Source: an uncultured Cytophagales bacterium (GTDB taxonomy: Bacteria > Bacteroidota > Bacteroidia > Cytophagales > Thermoflexibacteraceae). From it: a stretch of DNA of 40,452 nt. Numbering within the stretch: position 1 is the stretch's first letter; every line of letters starts with the position of its first letter. The stretch is taken from contig CALHUI010000021.1 in NCBI GenBank assembly GCA_938039675.1, forward strand, positions 1-40,452, given 5' to 3'. The position numbers and the translations under genes are program-made. Shown piece after piece: positions 16,953-26,042 of the stretch. Under the pieces are notes generated by a model. It had not been told where the DNA came from, made no database searches, and saw nothing but the letters and a program-made list of their open reading frames with translations.

Positions 16953-17417
16953 ATGAAAATGAAAACTATACACAGCGAAGTACTGCTGAAAATAGCAGGT
17001 ATTACTCTTACTCGTCTTGCTCACCTGCCGTGTCTGAAAGTTTCCTACGAAGGTTACAATACCGATGAAGAGTTTATGGAGTTTCATTGGAAAACCTACG
17101 AAATCTATCGGGAAATGCGGAAAACCGAAAATCAGTTGTTCTTTTTCACAGATTTCAGCCGTTCGGAAGCAGTTTCTTTAAATGCCATTGAATGGTTCAA
17201 TCGCGAGTTAATACCTCTTTACGCAACCTCCGGCCGCTTCCGCGGTGCACTGATTATTTCTACCGACCCGTTCAACCGCATCAGTATGGAGGAATACATT
17301 CAGGGCTCAATCAAGGCAGTTATGCAAATGCCCGATGCGCACCTGATAGATGCCAAACAAAAAGTATTTGAAGACGAAGCCTCCGCATTAGCGTGGTTGG
17401 AAAAGCAAATGATTTGA
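16953..17417 (+). CDS. SpoIIAA-like (STAS/SEC14-type) small protein
   Basis: A 154-residue cytosolic protein. Its layout fits Bacteroidota proteins of the SpoIIAA-like/STAS fold: an opening strand, CLKVSYEGYNTDEEF, a helix, FFFTDFSRSEAVSLNAIEWFNRELIPL, RGALIISTDPFNRISMEEYIQGSI, and an ALAWLEKQMI end. STAS proteins bind anti-sigma kinases and are switched by phosphorylation of a Ser/Thr after the third strand. The stretch DFSRS offers candidate serines, but the canonical motif is not exact. Its position directly after a SpoIIE-type phosphatase suggests, by inference, that it is that enzyme's substrate or partner. No anti-sigma kinase gene is in the window. A second in-frame ATG lies two codons inside. 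Confidence 0.65.
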   Translation: MKMKTIHSEVLLKIAGITLTRLAHLPCLKVSYEGYNTDEEFMEFHWKTYEIYREMRKTENQLFFFTDFSRSEAVSLNAIEWFNRELIPLYATSGRFRGALIISTDPFNRISMEEYIQGSIKAVMQMPDAHLIDAKQKVFEDEASALAWLEKQMI

Positions 17418-17743
17418 TAATCAGCAGTTTACTTGTTATATGTTATGGGCATATGTCCGCTTGATACACCTATACTTAATTGAGCAGCTTGGATTGCAAT
17501 ATATACGCACGCAGTTCTCGATGGATGATACCGTTGCGCGTCGCCGTTGATGTACACAGGCCTGACAGGTGTAACCTGTTAGATTCAAACGCTTGTTTTT
17601 CAATAACTTATGCAAAAAAATTTCTGAAAAATCTCTTGTGTTTTTGCATAAACGCGGGCTTCGGTTGGATAAAATCTCTGCGAACTCACATTATCTGCCT
17701 GTAATCAGTGTTCTAATGAACTAAATCCAGTTAATTAAATCAG
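17418..17743. other. Intergenic stretch with repeat copy B
   Basis: No gene is supported; a 74-codon plus frame at 17480-17704 has unusual composition and no family. The stretch holds an inverted repeat CTGACAGGT (17562-17570) / ACCTGTTAG (17574-17582) and the repeat copy B with its own hairpin. No exact TAnnTTTG box was found before the gene at 17744. Confidence 0.55.
17576..17658 (+). repeat. Diverged intergenic repeat, copy B, with long hairpin
   Basis: Aligns with 12687-12767. It holds a perfect 11-bp inverted repeat, TTATGCAAAAA (17608-17618) and TTTTTGCATAA (17641-17651), with a 22-base AT-rich loop. A second small hairpin (17562-17582) overlaps its left end. The nature of the element is unknown. 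Confidence 0.5.
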
Positions 17744-18091
17744 ATGAGTCTCATATTTGTGTTATGGCTGTACTGGGCAGGGATAACGGCAAGTCCACCG
17801 CTGCAATCCCGCCCGACACCTTGTGATGTTTTCGGGCAAATTTATGTAGAGAAAGACCCGTATTTAGCCACTTTTCGCGTGTTTGTAGAGAAAAACAACG
17901 AATTTAATGCGCAGTTGGTGGTTTTTGAAGAAACTAACCCGCTGTTTGCCGATAAGCCGGGCTTTTGGTATTTTACCGATAAGCGCGGCTTTGCACATTA
18001 CAGCATTGCTTATGTGCAAGACCGAAACGTAGCAGATTTTGTGATTTATTTCACCGACCGTGAACTGTACGCAGGCTGTAATAAGCGTTAA
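17744..18091 (+). CDS. DUF6150-like secreted small protein
   Basis: A 115-residue protein with an N-terminal hydrophobic segment (about 3-17), probably a signal peptide or anchor. The rest is a compact beta-rich domain with repeated strand motifs: CDVFGQIYVE, ATFRVFVEKNNEFNAQLVVFEE, ADKPGFWYFTDKRGFAHYSIAYV and ADFVIYFTDRELYAGC. This pattern matches my recollection of DUF6150, whose function is unknown. Cys27 and Cys112 flank the domain and could form a disulfide outside the cytosol, which is an inference. It is isolated, preceded by repeat copy B and followed by about 200 bases without features. Confidence 0.7.
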   Translation: MSLIFVLWLYWAGITASPPLQSRPTPCDVFGQIYVEKDPYLATFRVFVEKNNEFNAQLVVFEETNPLFADKPGFWYFTDKRGFAHYSIAYVQDRNVADFVIYFTDRELYAGCNKR

Positions 18092-18290
18092 GCAATTGAG
18101 CAGTTTTTTAGAATGTTCTGCATATTTACGCCGTGGGTAGGTGTTGAGTAGCTTATCTGATTGAAAGCATCTTTTTGCTTAAACCCCTGTTATGGGCTTG
18201 CAACCTCTAATATGTTTTTTAACACCCCTCACAGCAGTTGTCAGAGCCTATGAACGGATTCAAATAAGTTCGATTTAAACTGTTCAATTA

Positions 18291-18863
18291 TCAGAGGTAC
18301 AACTTTTTGCCTTTGATGTAGTGCATGACATCCTGATGGACGAGGTATTGAATGCTGTGCCCTTTTTTGATGCACTCACGGATGAAGGTGGCGGAAATGT
18401 CTATCATCGGGGCTTCCACAATCGTTACGTTGGGATGCTCCATGAGCGGGGAAAAACTTGCCCCGTAGCGCGGATAAACAATCAGCCCGTAGTATTCCAA
18501 AATTTTGCGGTAGTTTTTCCACTTGGTAAAATTGTCTAAGTTGTCTTGCCCAATGATGACGCGGAACTCATGGCTCGGGTATTTTTCGCTCAGATAGGTC
18601 AGCGTATCAATCGTATAACTGGGGCGCGGCATCCGAAACTCAATATCGGTTGCATTCAGCTTGTAATTATCGGCAATGGCAATACGCACCATTTCCATGC
18701 GGTCGTGTTCGTGCAAAAGCGTGCTGCTCTGTTTGAATGGGTTATGCGGCGAAACGACAAACCACACCTGCGAAAAGTCCGAACTTTCCGCCACGGTATT
18801 GGCAATAATCAAATGCCCGATGTGAATGGGGTTAAATGAGCCGAAAAACAAACCGATTTTCAT
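18291..18863 (-). CDS. nadD: Nicotinate-nucleotide adenylyltransferase
   Basis: Transfers AMP from ATP to nicotinate mononucleotide, giving deamido-NAD in NAD synthesis. The 190 residues begin MKIGLFFGSFNPIHIGHL, which contains the nucleotidyltransferase GxFxPxHxGH motif (8-17), and carry ISATFIREC, the ISSTxIR motif, near the C terminus. PSYTIDTL and IIGQDNLDNFTKWK are further NadD blocks. The ATG at 18863 begins one base after the stop codon of the MFS gene, so translation is likely coupled; an in-frame TTG four codons upstream is less likely. It is the last gene of leuS-MFS-nadD. Confidence 0.95.
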   Translation of the reverse strand: MKIGLFFGSFNPIHIGHLIIANTVAESSDFSQVWFVVSPHNPFKQSSTLLHEHDRMEMVRIAIADNYKLNATDIEFRMPRPSYTIDTLTYLSEKYPSHEFRVIIGQDNLDNFTKWKNYRKILEYYGLIVYPRYGASFSPLMEHPNVTIVEAPMIDISATFIRECIKKGHSIQYLVHQDVMHYIKGKKLYL

Positions 18864-18864
18864 G

Positions 18865-20055
18865 CTATCCGACAAATTTTAAACGCGGCGCAATCAGCAA
18901 ACATGCAGCACTGATAACAACCGAAGCAATGCCTACCAAGTAAAAGCCTTCCAGTCGCGTAGTTGCTCCTTCGTGTACCAGCAAACCTGCCAGAAAAGCA
19001 CCCGAAGCCGATGCAATTTGCATCACACTGGAATTGATGCTCATAAAACTGCCGCGCCCTTCTTTGCCGACCACGCCCGAAATCATGGTTTGTGCCGGTA
19101 TCATGCGGCTGTTGAGGAAAATAAAGAAAAAGGTAGTGGCGGTCAGGGCTACGTACACAGGCACAGACGGCAAGTTGGTAATCGCGATAATAGGCAAATA
19201 AGAAAGCAACATGGCGACTGTAAATACTTTTTTCACGCCTAATTTATCGGTTACACGACCGACAATTTGTGCCGAAGCAATAGTGGCAAGCCCGCCAAAG
19301 AGGTAAATGAAAGGAATCTGTGCCTGACTTAACCCGACATTACGAATCATGTATGGGGCAATAAAAGGAATCATAATCATTTGGCTGAGTACCAGCGCAA
19401 AAGTAAGCCCTAAGCCCAGCCGCTGATTGGTGTCTTTGAAAATGTTTTGCAGCATTTCCACAGGGTTAACGGCGGGCTTTTTCACTGCCAAATGCGCTCG
19501 CATCGGCGGCAGTACGTTCCACAAAACAGCCATCAACGCCGCTCCGAATGCCCCCAGAAAGAGGAAGGATGCCGACCAGCCCATCTTATCGGCCATGAAC
19601 AGCCCGAAAGGAACGCCCAACACCGAAGCCACCGAAAAAGACGCAGAAAGCAAAGCCATTGCCCTGCCGCGTTGCTCCCAAGGGTACAGGTCGCTCACGA
19701 TGGACATAACCAACGACCCGATGACTCCGCCGAAAACGCCCGTTACCGCCCGCGCCATCACCATCGGGATGTAGCTGTCCACCAGTCCGCAGGCGATTGT
19801 GCCTGCCAGAAAGCCGCCGTAGAGCGTGAGCAGGAAGTTTTTGCGGTCAAAGCGGTCGATGATGAATGCACCCAGAAAGCCGGAAATGCCTGCCAAAAGC
19901 GTGTAAGCCGATACCATGATTGAAAATTGCTGCGGCTCTATGCGAAAACTGCGCATCAGAATATCACCAAGCGGCATCATAATCATGAAATCCATGATAT
20001 GGGTAAAATTGACCGCTGCCAGCAGGAACACGGTCATTCGGGGTGCACTGGGCAT
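18865..20055 (-). CDS. MFS transporter, drug/sugar-efflux type
   Basis: A 396-residue inner-membrane protein with about 12 predicted helices and the major facilitator motif A variant IIDRFDRKN between helices 2 and 3, plus VARAVTGVFGG-type helix 4 and the SVASVLGVPFGLFMAD helix 5 motif typical of proton-driven exporters (DHA1/AraJ-like). The substrate is not predictable. It begins 4 bases after the leuS stop and ends 1 base before the nadD start, so the three form one operon. The pairing with leuS and nadD has no obvious functional logic. Start: ATG at 20055. Confidence 0.88.
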   Translation of the reverse strand: MPSAPRMTVFLLAAVNFTHIMDFMIMMPLGDILMRSFRIEPQQFSIMVSAYTLLAGISGFLGAFIIDRFDRKNFLLTLYGGFLAGTIACGLVDSYIPMVMARAVTGVFGGVIGSLVMSIVSDLYPWEQRGRAMALLSASFSVASVLGVPFGLFMADKMGWSASFLFLGAFGAALMAVLWNVLPPMRAHLAVKKPAVNPVEMLQNIFKDTNQRLGLGLTFALVLSQMIMIPFIAPYMIRNVGLSQAQIPFIYLFGGLATIASAQIVGRVTDKLGVKKVFTVAMLLSYLPIIAITNLPSVPVYVALTATTFFFIFLNSRMIPAQTMISGVVGKEGRGSFMSINSSVMQIASASGAFLAGLLVHEGATTRLEGFYLVGIASVVISAACLLIAPRLKFVG

Positions 20056-20059
20056 AAGT

Positions 20060-22870
20060 TTACAGTACGACGTTCACTATTTTTTTTTCTACAACGATTA
20101 CTTTTTTCGGTGTTCTACCGTCGGTGTATTTTTTTACAATTTCGGAAGCCAACACCTCTTGCTCGATTTGCTGCGGGCTGAGGTCTGCTCCAAGTTGCAA
20201 CTGACCACGTACCTTGCCATTAATGGAAATCGGATATTCAATCACCGATTCTACCAAATAGGCAGCGTTCCATTGCGGATATTGCGCCGTAACAATGCTG
20301 TGCGTATGTCCCATTTTTGCCCACAACTCTTCGGCAATGTGTGGCGCATAGGGCGAAATAATCACCAGCAAATCGTTCAAAATAGCTGCCTTGTGGCATT
20401 TCAGACTGCTGAGTTCGTTTACGCAAATCATTAATTGACTAACTGTTGTGTTGAAAGAAAAGTTTTCGATGTCTTCTTCCACTTTGCGGATAGTCTTGTG
20501 CAATATTTTGAGTTCTTCCGCCGTCGGTTTGCCCTCGGTAACGATGAAGTTTCCTTTGTCGTCGAAGAACAAACGCCAGAGTTTGCGCAGGAATTTGTAA
20601 ACACCTTCGATGCCGTGCGTGCTCCAAGGTTTATCGGCTTCAATCGGGCCTAAAAACATTTCGTAGAGGCGTAGCGTGTCGGCCCCGTAGCGTTCTACCA
20701 CGTCGTCGGGATTCACAACGTTGTACTTGGACTTGGACATTTTCTCTACGATTTCATCGCAAATAAATTTGCCGTTTTCGCAAACAAATTCCGCATCGGC
20801 ATATTCGGGGCGGAACAGTTTGTAGGCTTCCACATCCAGCACGTCGTTTTCTACGATATTGATAGGCGCATGAAGGGCTACGGTTTCGCCGTATTGGTCT
20901 TTCAAGCCTCTGGAAATGAACTTGTTATCGTTTTTGAGCTTGTAAATAATGGATGAACGCCCCTGAATTTTGCCCTGATTGAGCAACTTTTTGTATGGCT
21001 CATGGTAGCCGACATAGCCGCGGTCGAACAGGAATTTGTGCCAGAAACGAGAATAGAGCAAGTGCCCGACGGCGTGTTCGGTGCCGCCCACGTACAAATC
21101 TACCTGATTCCAATAGTCGATGGCTTGTCGGTCGGCAAAAACCTTGTCGTTGCGCGCGTCCATGTAGCGCAGGAAGTACCAACTGCTGCCAGCCCAGCCC
21201 GGCATGGTGCTAAGTTCGTAGCGGTATTCCTTGCCGTTTTTGCGGTATTTCCAATCTGTTGCGCGCCCAAGCGGCGGTTCACCCGTAGGGGTGGGTTTAT
21301 ATTCGTCAATTTCGGGCAGCATCAGCGGCAGTTCGCTTTCCTCAATCAGACGCGGGATGTTGTTTTCGTCAAAATAAACGGGTATGGGTTCGCCCCAATA
21401 GCGTTGGCGGCTGAAAACCGCATCGCGCATTCGGTAATTTACTTTGGCTTTTCCGATGCCTTTTTCTTCTAAAAAAGCCAATAGTTTCGGCATGGCTTCG
21501 GCGTAAGTCAGCCCGTTAATCATACCCGAATTGACGTAGTGCCCTTCTTTGGTGGCATCGGCTTCTTTGTCAAGGTTTTTCTGTGCGTCCAAAATTTGCA
21601 CAATCGGCAGCCCGAAGTGCTTGGCAAAGGTATGGTCGCGCTGGTCGCCGCTGGGCACAGCCATTACCGCGCCTGTGCCATAGCCTGCCAATACATAGTC
21701 TGCCAACCACACGGGCACTTTTTCGTTGTTGAATGGGTTGATGCAATAGCTGCCCGTAAATACGCCCGAAACGGTTTTTGTATCTGCCATGCGCTCGCGC
21801 TCGGAACGGTTTTTGGCTTTTTCCACGTATGTCATTACTTCCTCGCGGTGGTCGGGCGTTATGAGTTGCTCTACCAACTCGTGTTCGGGGGCAAGCACCA
21901 TGAAAGTTACGCCGTAAATGGTGTCCAAACGGGTGGTATAAACCTTGATAAACTGATTGGGATGACCTTCTAAGGCAAAACTTACTTCTGCACCTACCGA
22001 TTTGCCAATCCAGTTGCGCTGCATTTCTTTGAGCGATTCAGAGAATGCCACATCGTTCAAATCCTGCAAGAGACGCTCGGCGTAGGCAGTGATGCGCATC
22101 ATCCACTGGCGCATTTTTTTGCGTTCTACGGGGAAGCCGCCGCGTTCGCTCACACCGTCTTTTACCTCATCGTTAGAGAGTACGCTGCCCAGTGCCGGAC
22201 ACCAGTTTACCCACTCGTCGGCAGGGTAGGTGAGGCGATAATTCAACAGCATCTCCTGCTGTTGCGGCTCGCTCATGGCGTTCCATTCGGCAGCCGTGAA
22301 TATGGGCGTATCTTCGTTGCAGGCGGCGCGAACGTTCAAATTGCCTTCTTTTTCAAAAATGGCAATCAGTTCGCCGATGGGTTTGGCTTTGCCGCGTCCT
22401 TCGTTGGCAGGGTCGGCAAGGTCGTACCACGCATTGAAAATTTGCATGAAAATCCACTGTGTCCAGCGGTAGTAATCGGGTGAAGAAGTTTGCACTTCGC
22501 GTTCCCAATCGTAACAAAAGCCGATTTTATTTAACTGACTTTTGAAAGTTTCAATATTTTTAGCCGTTGTAAGGGCAGGATGTTGTCCGGTATCAATGGC
22601 GTATTGCTCGGTAGGCAACCCGAAAGAGTCGAAGCCCATAGGGTGCAACACGTTGAAGCCTTTGAGGCGCTTAAACCGCGCCACGATGTCAGAGGCGATA
22701 TAGCCCAGCGGATGCCCTACGTGCAGCCCCGCCCCCGAAGGATAGGGGAACATGTCCAACACGTAGTATTTGGGCTTGGTCGTATCGTTGTGGGTTTTGT
22801 AGATATTGTTTTCGCGCCAATAACGCTGCCATTTGGCTTCAATTTCTCGGTGGTTATATTCCAATGCCAT
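20060..22870 (-). CDS. leuS: Leucyl-tRNA synthetase
   Basis: Charges tRNA-Leu and edits mischarged tRNA. The 936 residues contain the class I HIGH motif as HVGH (50-53, within YPSGAGLHVGHPLGY), the CP1 editing domain (TTRLDTIYGVTFMVLAPEH and GYGTGAVMAVPSGDQRD), KMSKS at 710-714, and the C-terminal anticodon and small domains. An insert before KMSKS makes it longer than the E. coli enzyme (860), as I expect for Bacteroidota. The ATG at 22870 is the start. A TTG 11 codons upstream lies inside the promoter's -7 box (22901-22908) and cannot be in the message. It heads the leuS-MFS-nadD operon. Confidence 0.97.
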   Translation of the reverse strand: MALEYNHREIEAKWQRYWRENNIYKTHNDTTKPKYYVLDMFPYPSGAGLHVGHPLGYIASDIVARFKRLKGFNVLHPMGFDSFGLPTEQYAIDTGQHPALTTAKNIETFKSQLNKIGFCYDWEREVQTSSPDYYRWTQWIFMQIFNAWYDLADPANEGRGKAKPIGELIAIFEKEGNLNVRAACNEDTPIFTAAEWNAMSEPQQQEMLLNYRLTYPADEWVNWCPALGSVLSNDEVKDGVSERGGFPVERKKMRQWMMRITAYAERLLQDLNDVAFSESLKEMQRNWIGKSVGAEVSFALEGHPNQFIKVYTTRLDTIYGVTFMVLAPEHELVEQLITPDHREEVMTYVEKAKNRSERERMADTKTVSGVFTGSYCINPFNNEKVPVWLADYVLAGYGTGAVMAVPSGDQRDHTFAKHFGLPIVQILDAQKNLDKEADATKEGHYVNSGMINGLTYAEAMPKLLAFLEEKGIGKAKVNYRMRDAVFSRQRYWGEPIPVYFDENNIPRLIEESELPLMLPEIDEYKPTPTGEPPLGRATDWKYRKNGKEYRYELSTMPGWAGSSWYFLRYMDARNDKVFADRQAIDYWNQVDLYVGGTEHAVGHLLYSRFWHKFLFDRGYVGYHEPYKKLLNQGKIQGRSSIIYKLKNDNKFISRGLKDQYGETVALHAPINIVENDVLDVEAYKLFRPEYADAEFVCENGKFICDEIVEKMSKSKYNVVNPDDVVERYGADTLRLYEMFLGPIEADKPWSTHGIEGVYKFLRKLWRLFFDDKGNFIVTEGKPTAEELKILHKTIRKVEEDIENFSFNTTVSQLMICVNELSSLKCHKAAILNDLLVIISPYAPHIAEELWAKMGHTHSIVTAQYPQWNAAYLVESVIEYPISINGKVRGQLQLGADLSPQQIEQEVLASEIVKKYTDGRTPKKVIVVEKKIVNVVL

Positions 22871-22900
22871 AGAAAAAGCTGTTTTACCTTTTTTGAAGCG

Positions 22901-22908
22901 CAAAGATA
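22901..22908 (-). promoter_or_regulatory. -7 box for leuS operon
   Basis: TATCTTTG on the minus strand matches TAnnTTTG, 30 bases before the leuS ATG, giving a leader of roughly 25 bases. Confidence 0.55.
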
Positions 22909-22962
22909 GGGTTTATGCGGCGGATTTGGGCATTTGGCTTTTGGGTTACTCGGGAAAGTAGG

Positions 22963-23376
22963 TTACACCCACACCGCAAAAATCTGTTTACCTTTGTGAT
23001 GAATCGGCGCTTTGCGCCATGTTGGATTGTTGCGGTCGTCAAATATCAACAGCCGGCCTTGGTGCACGCCGTGAATATCCAAATAGTTTGCTAACCGCTC
23101 TAAGCCCCTTTCATGCAATTTTCCCCTGTGCCTGCGTTTGAGTTCAATGATGTAGCGCCATTGCATGTAGGTTACGGCAATATCCCAAGAACTTTTCTTC
23201 TGAGGTTGCTACTTCTTTGAAATCGTAGCCATGCCCGTTGATAATCGGTTTGAGGTAGGAAGGAAATATCAGCCGTTATTCCCGCTCTTTGAAATCTTTT
23301 TATTGCGCTTGCTGTACTGCTCTTTTATAAATGCTTGAAGTGCCGGTAATATTGAATCGTTTTTTGATGAACATTA
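22963..23376 (-). pseudogene. Decayed C-terminal remnant of an AAA-type/PD-(D/E)XK nuclease-like gene
   Basis: The intact last part (67 codons from an ATG at 23166) reads RYIIELKRRHRGKLHERG onward and ends GKQIFAVWV, the ending I recall for Bacteroidota ATPase-like proteins with a C-terminal PD-(D/E)XK nuclease domain. Conceptual reading further upstream recovers the same family only by changing frame: about 23374-23312 gives LPALQAFIKEQYSKRN; a shifted frame with one stop (TAA) gives KDFKERE, then RLIFPSYLKPIINGHGYDFKEV; and a second shift gives SSWDIAVTYMQW joined to the intact part. So there are two frameshifts, an internal stop and no ATPase part. The Asp and ELK catalytic residues remain visible in the ruin. 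Non-functional by inference. Confidence 0.72.
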
Positions 23377-23416
23377 GACAGTTTGCTCACTAACAAAAAT
23401 ATGCTACCGATTCATT

Positions 23417-24748
23417 TCACTTTCCCGACTGTGCGTTCAGGCGTTTATCCCACCACGAACTCAGGTAGTAAATGCCCGCACCAAAGGCAATGAACATAAT
23501 CGCCGTAGTAACGTAATCTTCCACCAGCGCGAGGTAGCGCCCCAACAGCCATACCATCAGGAAGAAAATCCCGGACATAAAAGTGCCTTTTTGTTGGGTT
23601 ACGGCTATTGCCGAAACAATGTGCGCAACTGCAAAAAGTACAAAACCTGTGTTTGTTAAAATAAGATAGGTATCGGTAGAAATGCTGCGATCCTCCTCAT
23701 GAGAAAGGGTAAAAGACGGTATCAGGTAGCATATCAGAATCAGCACAAAGGCAGCAAAGTAGGGCAATACTCCTTTGCTTTGTACAATCGTAAAGGCGGT
23801 AAAGCCAAGCGTGGCAACCGTCATGCCCCAAACGGTAAGGGGCAACGATGCACCGGCAGAAGAGCGCACCAACTCTTGCAATGGTGCTTCAAAGGTCAGC
23901 ACAAAGAAAAGCCCTGCAATAAACAGCATTGACAATGCTTCCAACAGCCATGCGGCACGTTCGCCGTAGTTAGACTTTATGCGTTGAAAAATCAGCAAAA
24001 ACAGCAGCGAATAGTCAGCAGCAAACATCACCGCAATGTTAGATTCGCCCCAGTTGCCTTGCCTGAAATGCCTCACTTCGTAAATGAGCAAACCTAAGAA
24101 AAACCAAAGCCCCAACGCTATGCAGGCAACCAGCGTCCATGCATTAGGTTTGAGATATTCCATGTAGAGCAGCAAACCGACAATCGGTATTGCCCAGAGT
24201 GAAAATTGCTCATATTCAAACTGAATACCCAGCCATACGCACGCCAAGGCAGTAAAAAGAAAGTGCAAAATTTTATTGCCAAACCAAAAAATCACGGGCA
24301 ATGCACCGATAATCCACCATAAAAGTCCATCGGGGTAATAAGCCGAAATGTGAAAAATCTGCGCCTGTAACCAGATATTCACCCCTAGCAAGAGCGTAGC
24401 GAAAAGCATCGCCAACTCTGCCTGTTGTATTTTGCCTTCGGCCTGTTTGCGCCATGCAACGGCATAACTTGCCACCAAGGGCAGCAAGCCGATTAGCATT
24501 TGCACAACAACGGGTAAATGCTGCCAATTTTCGGCAATTAGCAACAGGATACCCACAGCTACTACCAGCAAGCCAATGCCTCGTAACAGCCACCCCGACT
24601 GCATGTACCATGGTGGCGGCACATCTAATTCGTAGCGGCGCATCAGTTCCTGCGCTTGTGACTCGCTAATAATACCTTCTGCTACCCACGCATCAATTTC
24701 TTCTTTGAATCGCGCGGCATGTTGCAGTTTGTTCCAAAGGGGCTTCAT
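23417..24748 (-). CDS. DUF2157 multi-pass membrane protein
   Basis: A 443-residue inner-membrane protein. A cytosolic N-terminal part (about 1-45) carries the DUF2157 start (EIDAWVAEGIISESQAQELMRRYEL), followed by about twelve hydrophobic helices from residue 53 on, with GIGLLVVAVGILLLIAENW and an ELAMLFATLLLGVNIWLQAQ helix typical of the family. Function is unknown; the family is widespread in bacteria without a clear role. Start: ATG at 24748. It is divergent from prfA and is followed by the decayed nuclease-like remnant. It may be monocistronic, and no exact -7 box was found upstream. Confidence 0.87.
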   Translation of the reverse strand: MKPLWNKLQHAARFKEEIDAWVAEGIISESQAQELMRRYELDVPPPWYMQSGWLLRGIGLLVVAVGILLLIAENWQHLPVVVQMLIGLLPLVASYAVAWRKQAEGKIQQAELAMLFATLLLGVNIWLQAQIFHISAYYPDGLLWWIIGALPVIFWFGNKILHFLFTALACVWLGIQFEYEQFSLWAIPIVGLLLYMEYLKPNAWTLVACIALGLWFFLGLLIYEVRHFRQGNWGESNIAVMFAADYSLLFLLIFQRIKSNYGERAAWLLEALSMLFIAGLFFVLTFEAPLQELVRSSAGASLPLTVWGMTVATLGFTAFTIVQSKGVLPYFAAFVLILICYLIPSFTLSHEEDRSISTDTYLILTNTGFVLFAVAHIVSAIAVTQQKGTFMSGIFFLMVWLLGRYLALVEDYVTTAIMFIAFGAGIYYLSSWWDKRLNAQSGK

Positions 24749-24837
24749 GGATGTAATAACAGAGTAGTTGAATCGTTGAACAATTCAAGTTAGGTATTTG
24801 ATTGGGATTTACCGATGATTTGAACTAAGTTTTTGCG

Positions 24838-24845
24838 TATCTTTG
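24838..24845 (+). promoter_or_regulatory. -7 box for prfA
   Basis: TATCTTTG matches TAnnTTTG, 24 bases before the prfA ATG. An in-frame TTG at 24843 overlaps this box and so is not the start. Confidence 0.55.
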
Positions 24846-24869
24846 CGCCCGCAATTTGCGCCTTTTGCC

Positions 24870-25943
24870 ATGATAGACAGATTAAAAGAAATCAAGAAGC
24901 GTTTTGAGGAAGTTTCCCGGTTAATTATCCGGCCCGAAAGCATGGCTGACATGAAAGCCTACGCAAAGCTGAACAAAGAGTATAAAGAGCTGGAAAAAAT
25001 CGTGCGCAAATACGAAGAGTATGAACAGTTGCTTTCCAATATTGAAAGTGCCCGCGAAGTGCTGCGCACCGAAAAAGACCAAGATTTCCGCGAAATGGCA
25101 AAAGCTGAATTGGATGAATTGCAGCCCAAACAGGAAGCATTAGAAGAAGAAATCAAGCAACTGCTCATTCCCAAAGACCCTAACGACAGCAAAAACGTTA
25201 TTCTTGAAATCCGCGCAGGTGCGGGCGGTGATGAGGCTTCACTTTTCGCCGGCGACCTGATGCGCATGTACCAACGCTTTGCCGAACAACAAGGCTGGAA
25301 AGTAGAACTGATTGACTATACGGAAGGTACGGCAGGCGGCTACAAGGAAATTATCTGTTCAGTTTCGGGCGAAGATGTGTACGGAATGCTCAAATATGAG
25401 TCGGGTGTTCATCGCGTGCAGCGCGTGCCTGCTACCGAAACGCAAGGGCGCATTCACACTTCGGTTGCCAGCGTGGCAGTGCTGCCCGAAGCCGAAGAAG
25501 TAGAAGTGGAACTCAACATGAACGATATCCGCAAGGATACTTTCTGTTCATCAGGTCCGGGCGGGCAGTCGGTAAACACAACCTATTCCGCCGTGCGCCT
25601 AACCCACATCCCGACGGGTTTGGTGGTTTCCTGCCAAGACGAAAAATCGCAAATCAAGAACTTTGAGAAAGCGCTCAGAGTATTGCGCTCGCGCCTCTAC
25701 GAAATTGAGTTGCAAAAACAACATGAAGCTATTGATTCTCAACGTCGTTCTATGGTGGGCAGCGGCGACCGTTCCGATAAAATTCGCACCTACAACTACC
25801 CGCAAAGCCGCGTTACCGACCACCGCATCGGCTTGACGGTCTATAATCTGCCTTCGGTGATGGACGGCAACATCGGTGAATTTATTGAGCAACTGCGCAT
25901 CGCCGAAAACGCCGAACGATTGAAAGAAGGTGCAGGAGCATAG
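24870..25943 (+). CDS. prfA: Peptide chain release factor 1
   Basis: RF1 reads UAA and UAG stop codons and triggers peptide release. The 357 residues begin [15 protein letters not shown] with the N-terminal coiled-coil domain. The central domain has [16 protein letters not shown] and the tripeptide anticodon PAT (in [14 protein letters not shown]), which specifies RF1 rather than RF2. The catalytic GGQ motif is in [18 protein letters not shown]. The C-terminal part ([11 protein letters not shown]) is complete. The ATG at 24870 is the start, just after an exact -7 box. It is a single gene on the plus strand between minus-strand neighbours. No HemK/PrmC gene, often adjacent, is nearby. Confidence 0.97.
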   Translation: MIDRLKEIKKRFEEVSRLIIRPESMADMKAYAKLNKEYKELEKIVRKYEEYEQLLSNIESAREVLRTEKDQDFREMAKAELDELQPKQEALEEEIKQLLIPKDPNDSKNVILEIRAGAGGDEASLFAGDLMRMYQRFAEQQGWKVELIDYTEGTAGGYKEIICSVSGEDVYGMLKYESGVHRVQRVPATETQGRIHTSVASVAVLPEAEEVEVELNMNDIRKDTFCSSGPGGQSVNTTYSAVRLTHIPTGLVVSCQDEKSQIKNFEKALRVLRSRLYEIELQKQHEAIDSQRRSMVGSGDRSDKIRTYNYPQSRVTDHRIGLTVYNLPSVMDGNIGEFIEQLRIAENAERLKEGAGA

Positions 25944-26042
25944 TTATACCCGTTTTTTCGTATTACGAAAGAACCGGCCCTATGGGCTCAGCGATGGCTA
26001 TGAAAACCATAGATTTGTCATCTTTGCAGCGTTTTCAGCGCA

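Noticed and set aside
17480-17704. 74-codon plus frame in the intergenic stretch
   Set aside because: It spans the repeat hairpin and has a Cys- and Arg-rich odd composition with no recognised motif. Treated as non-coding.
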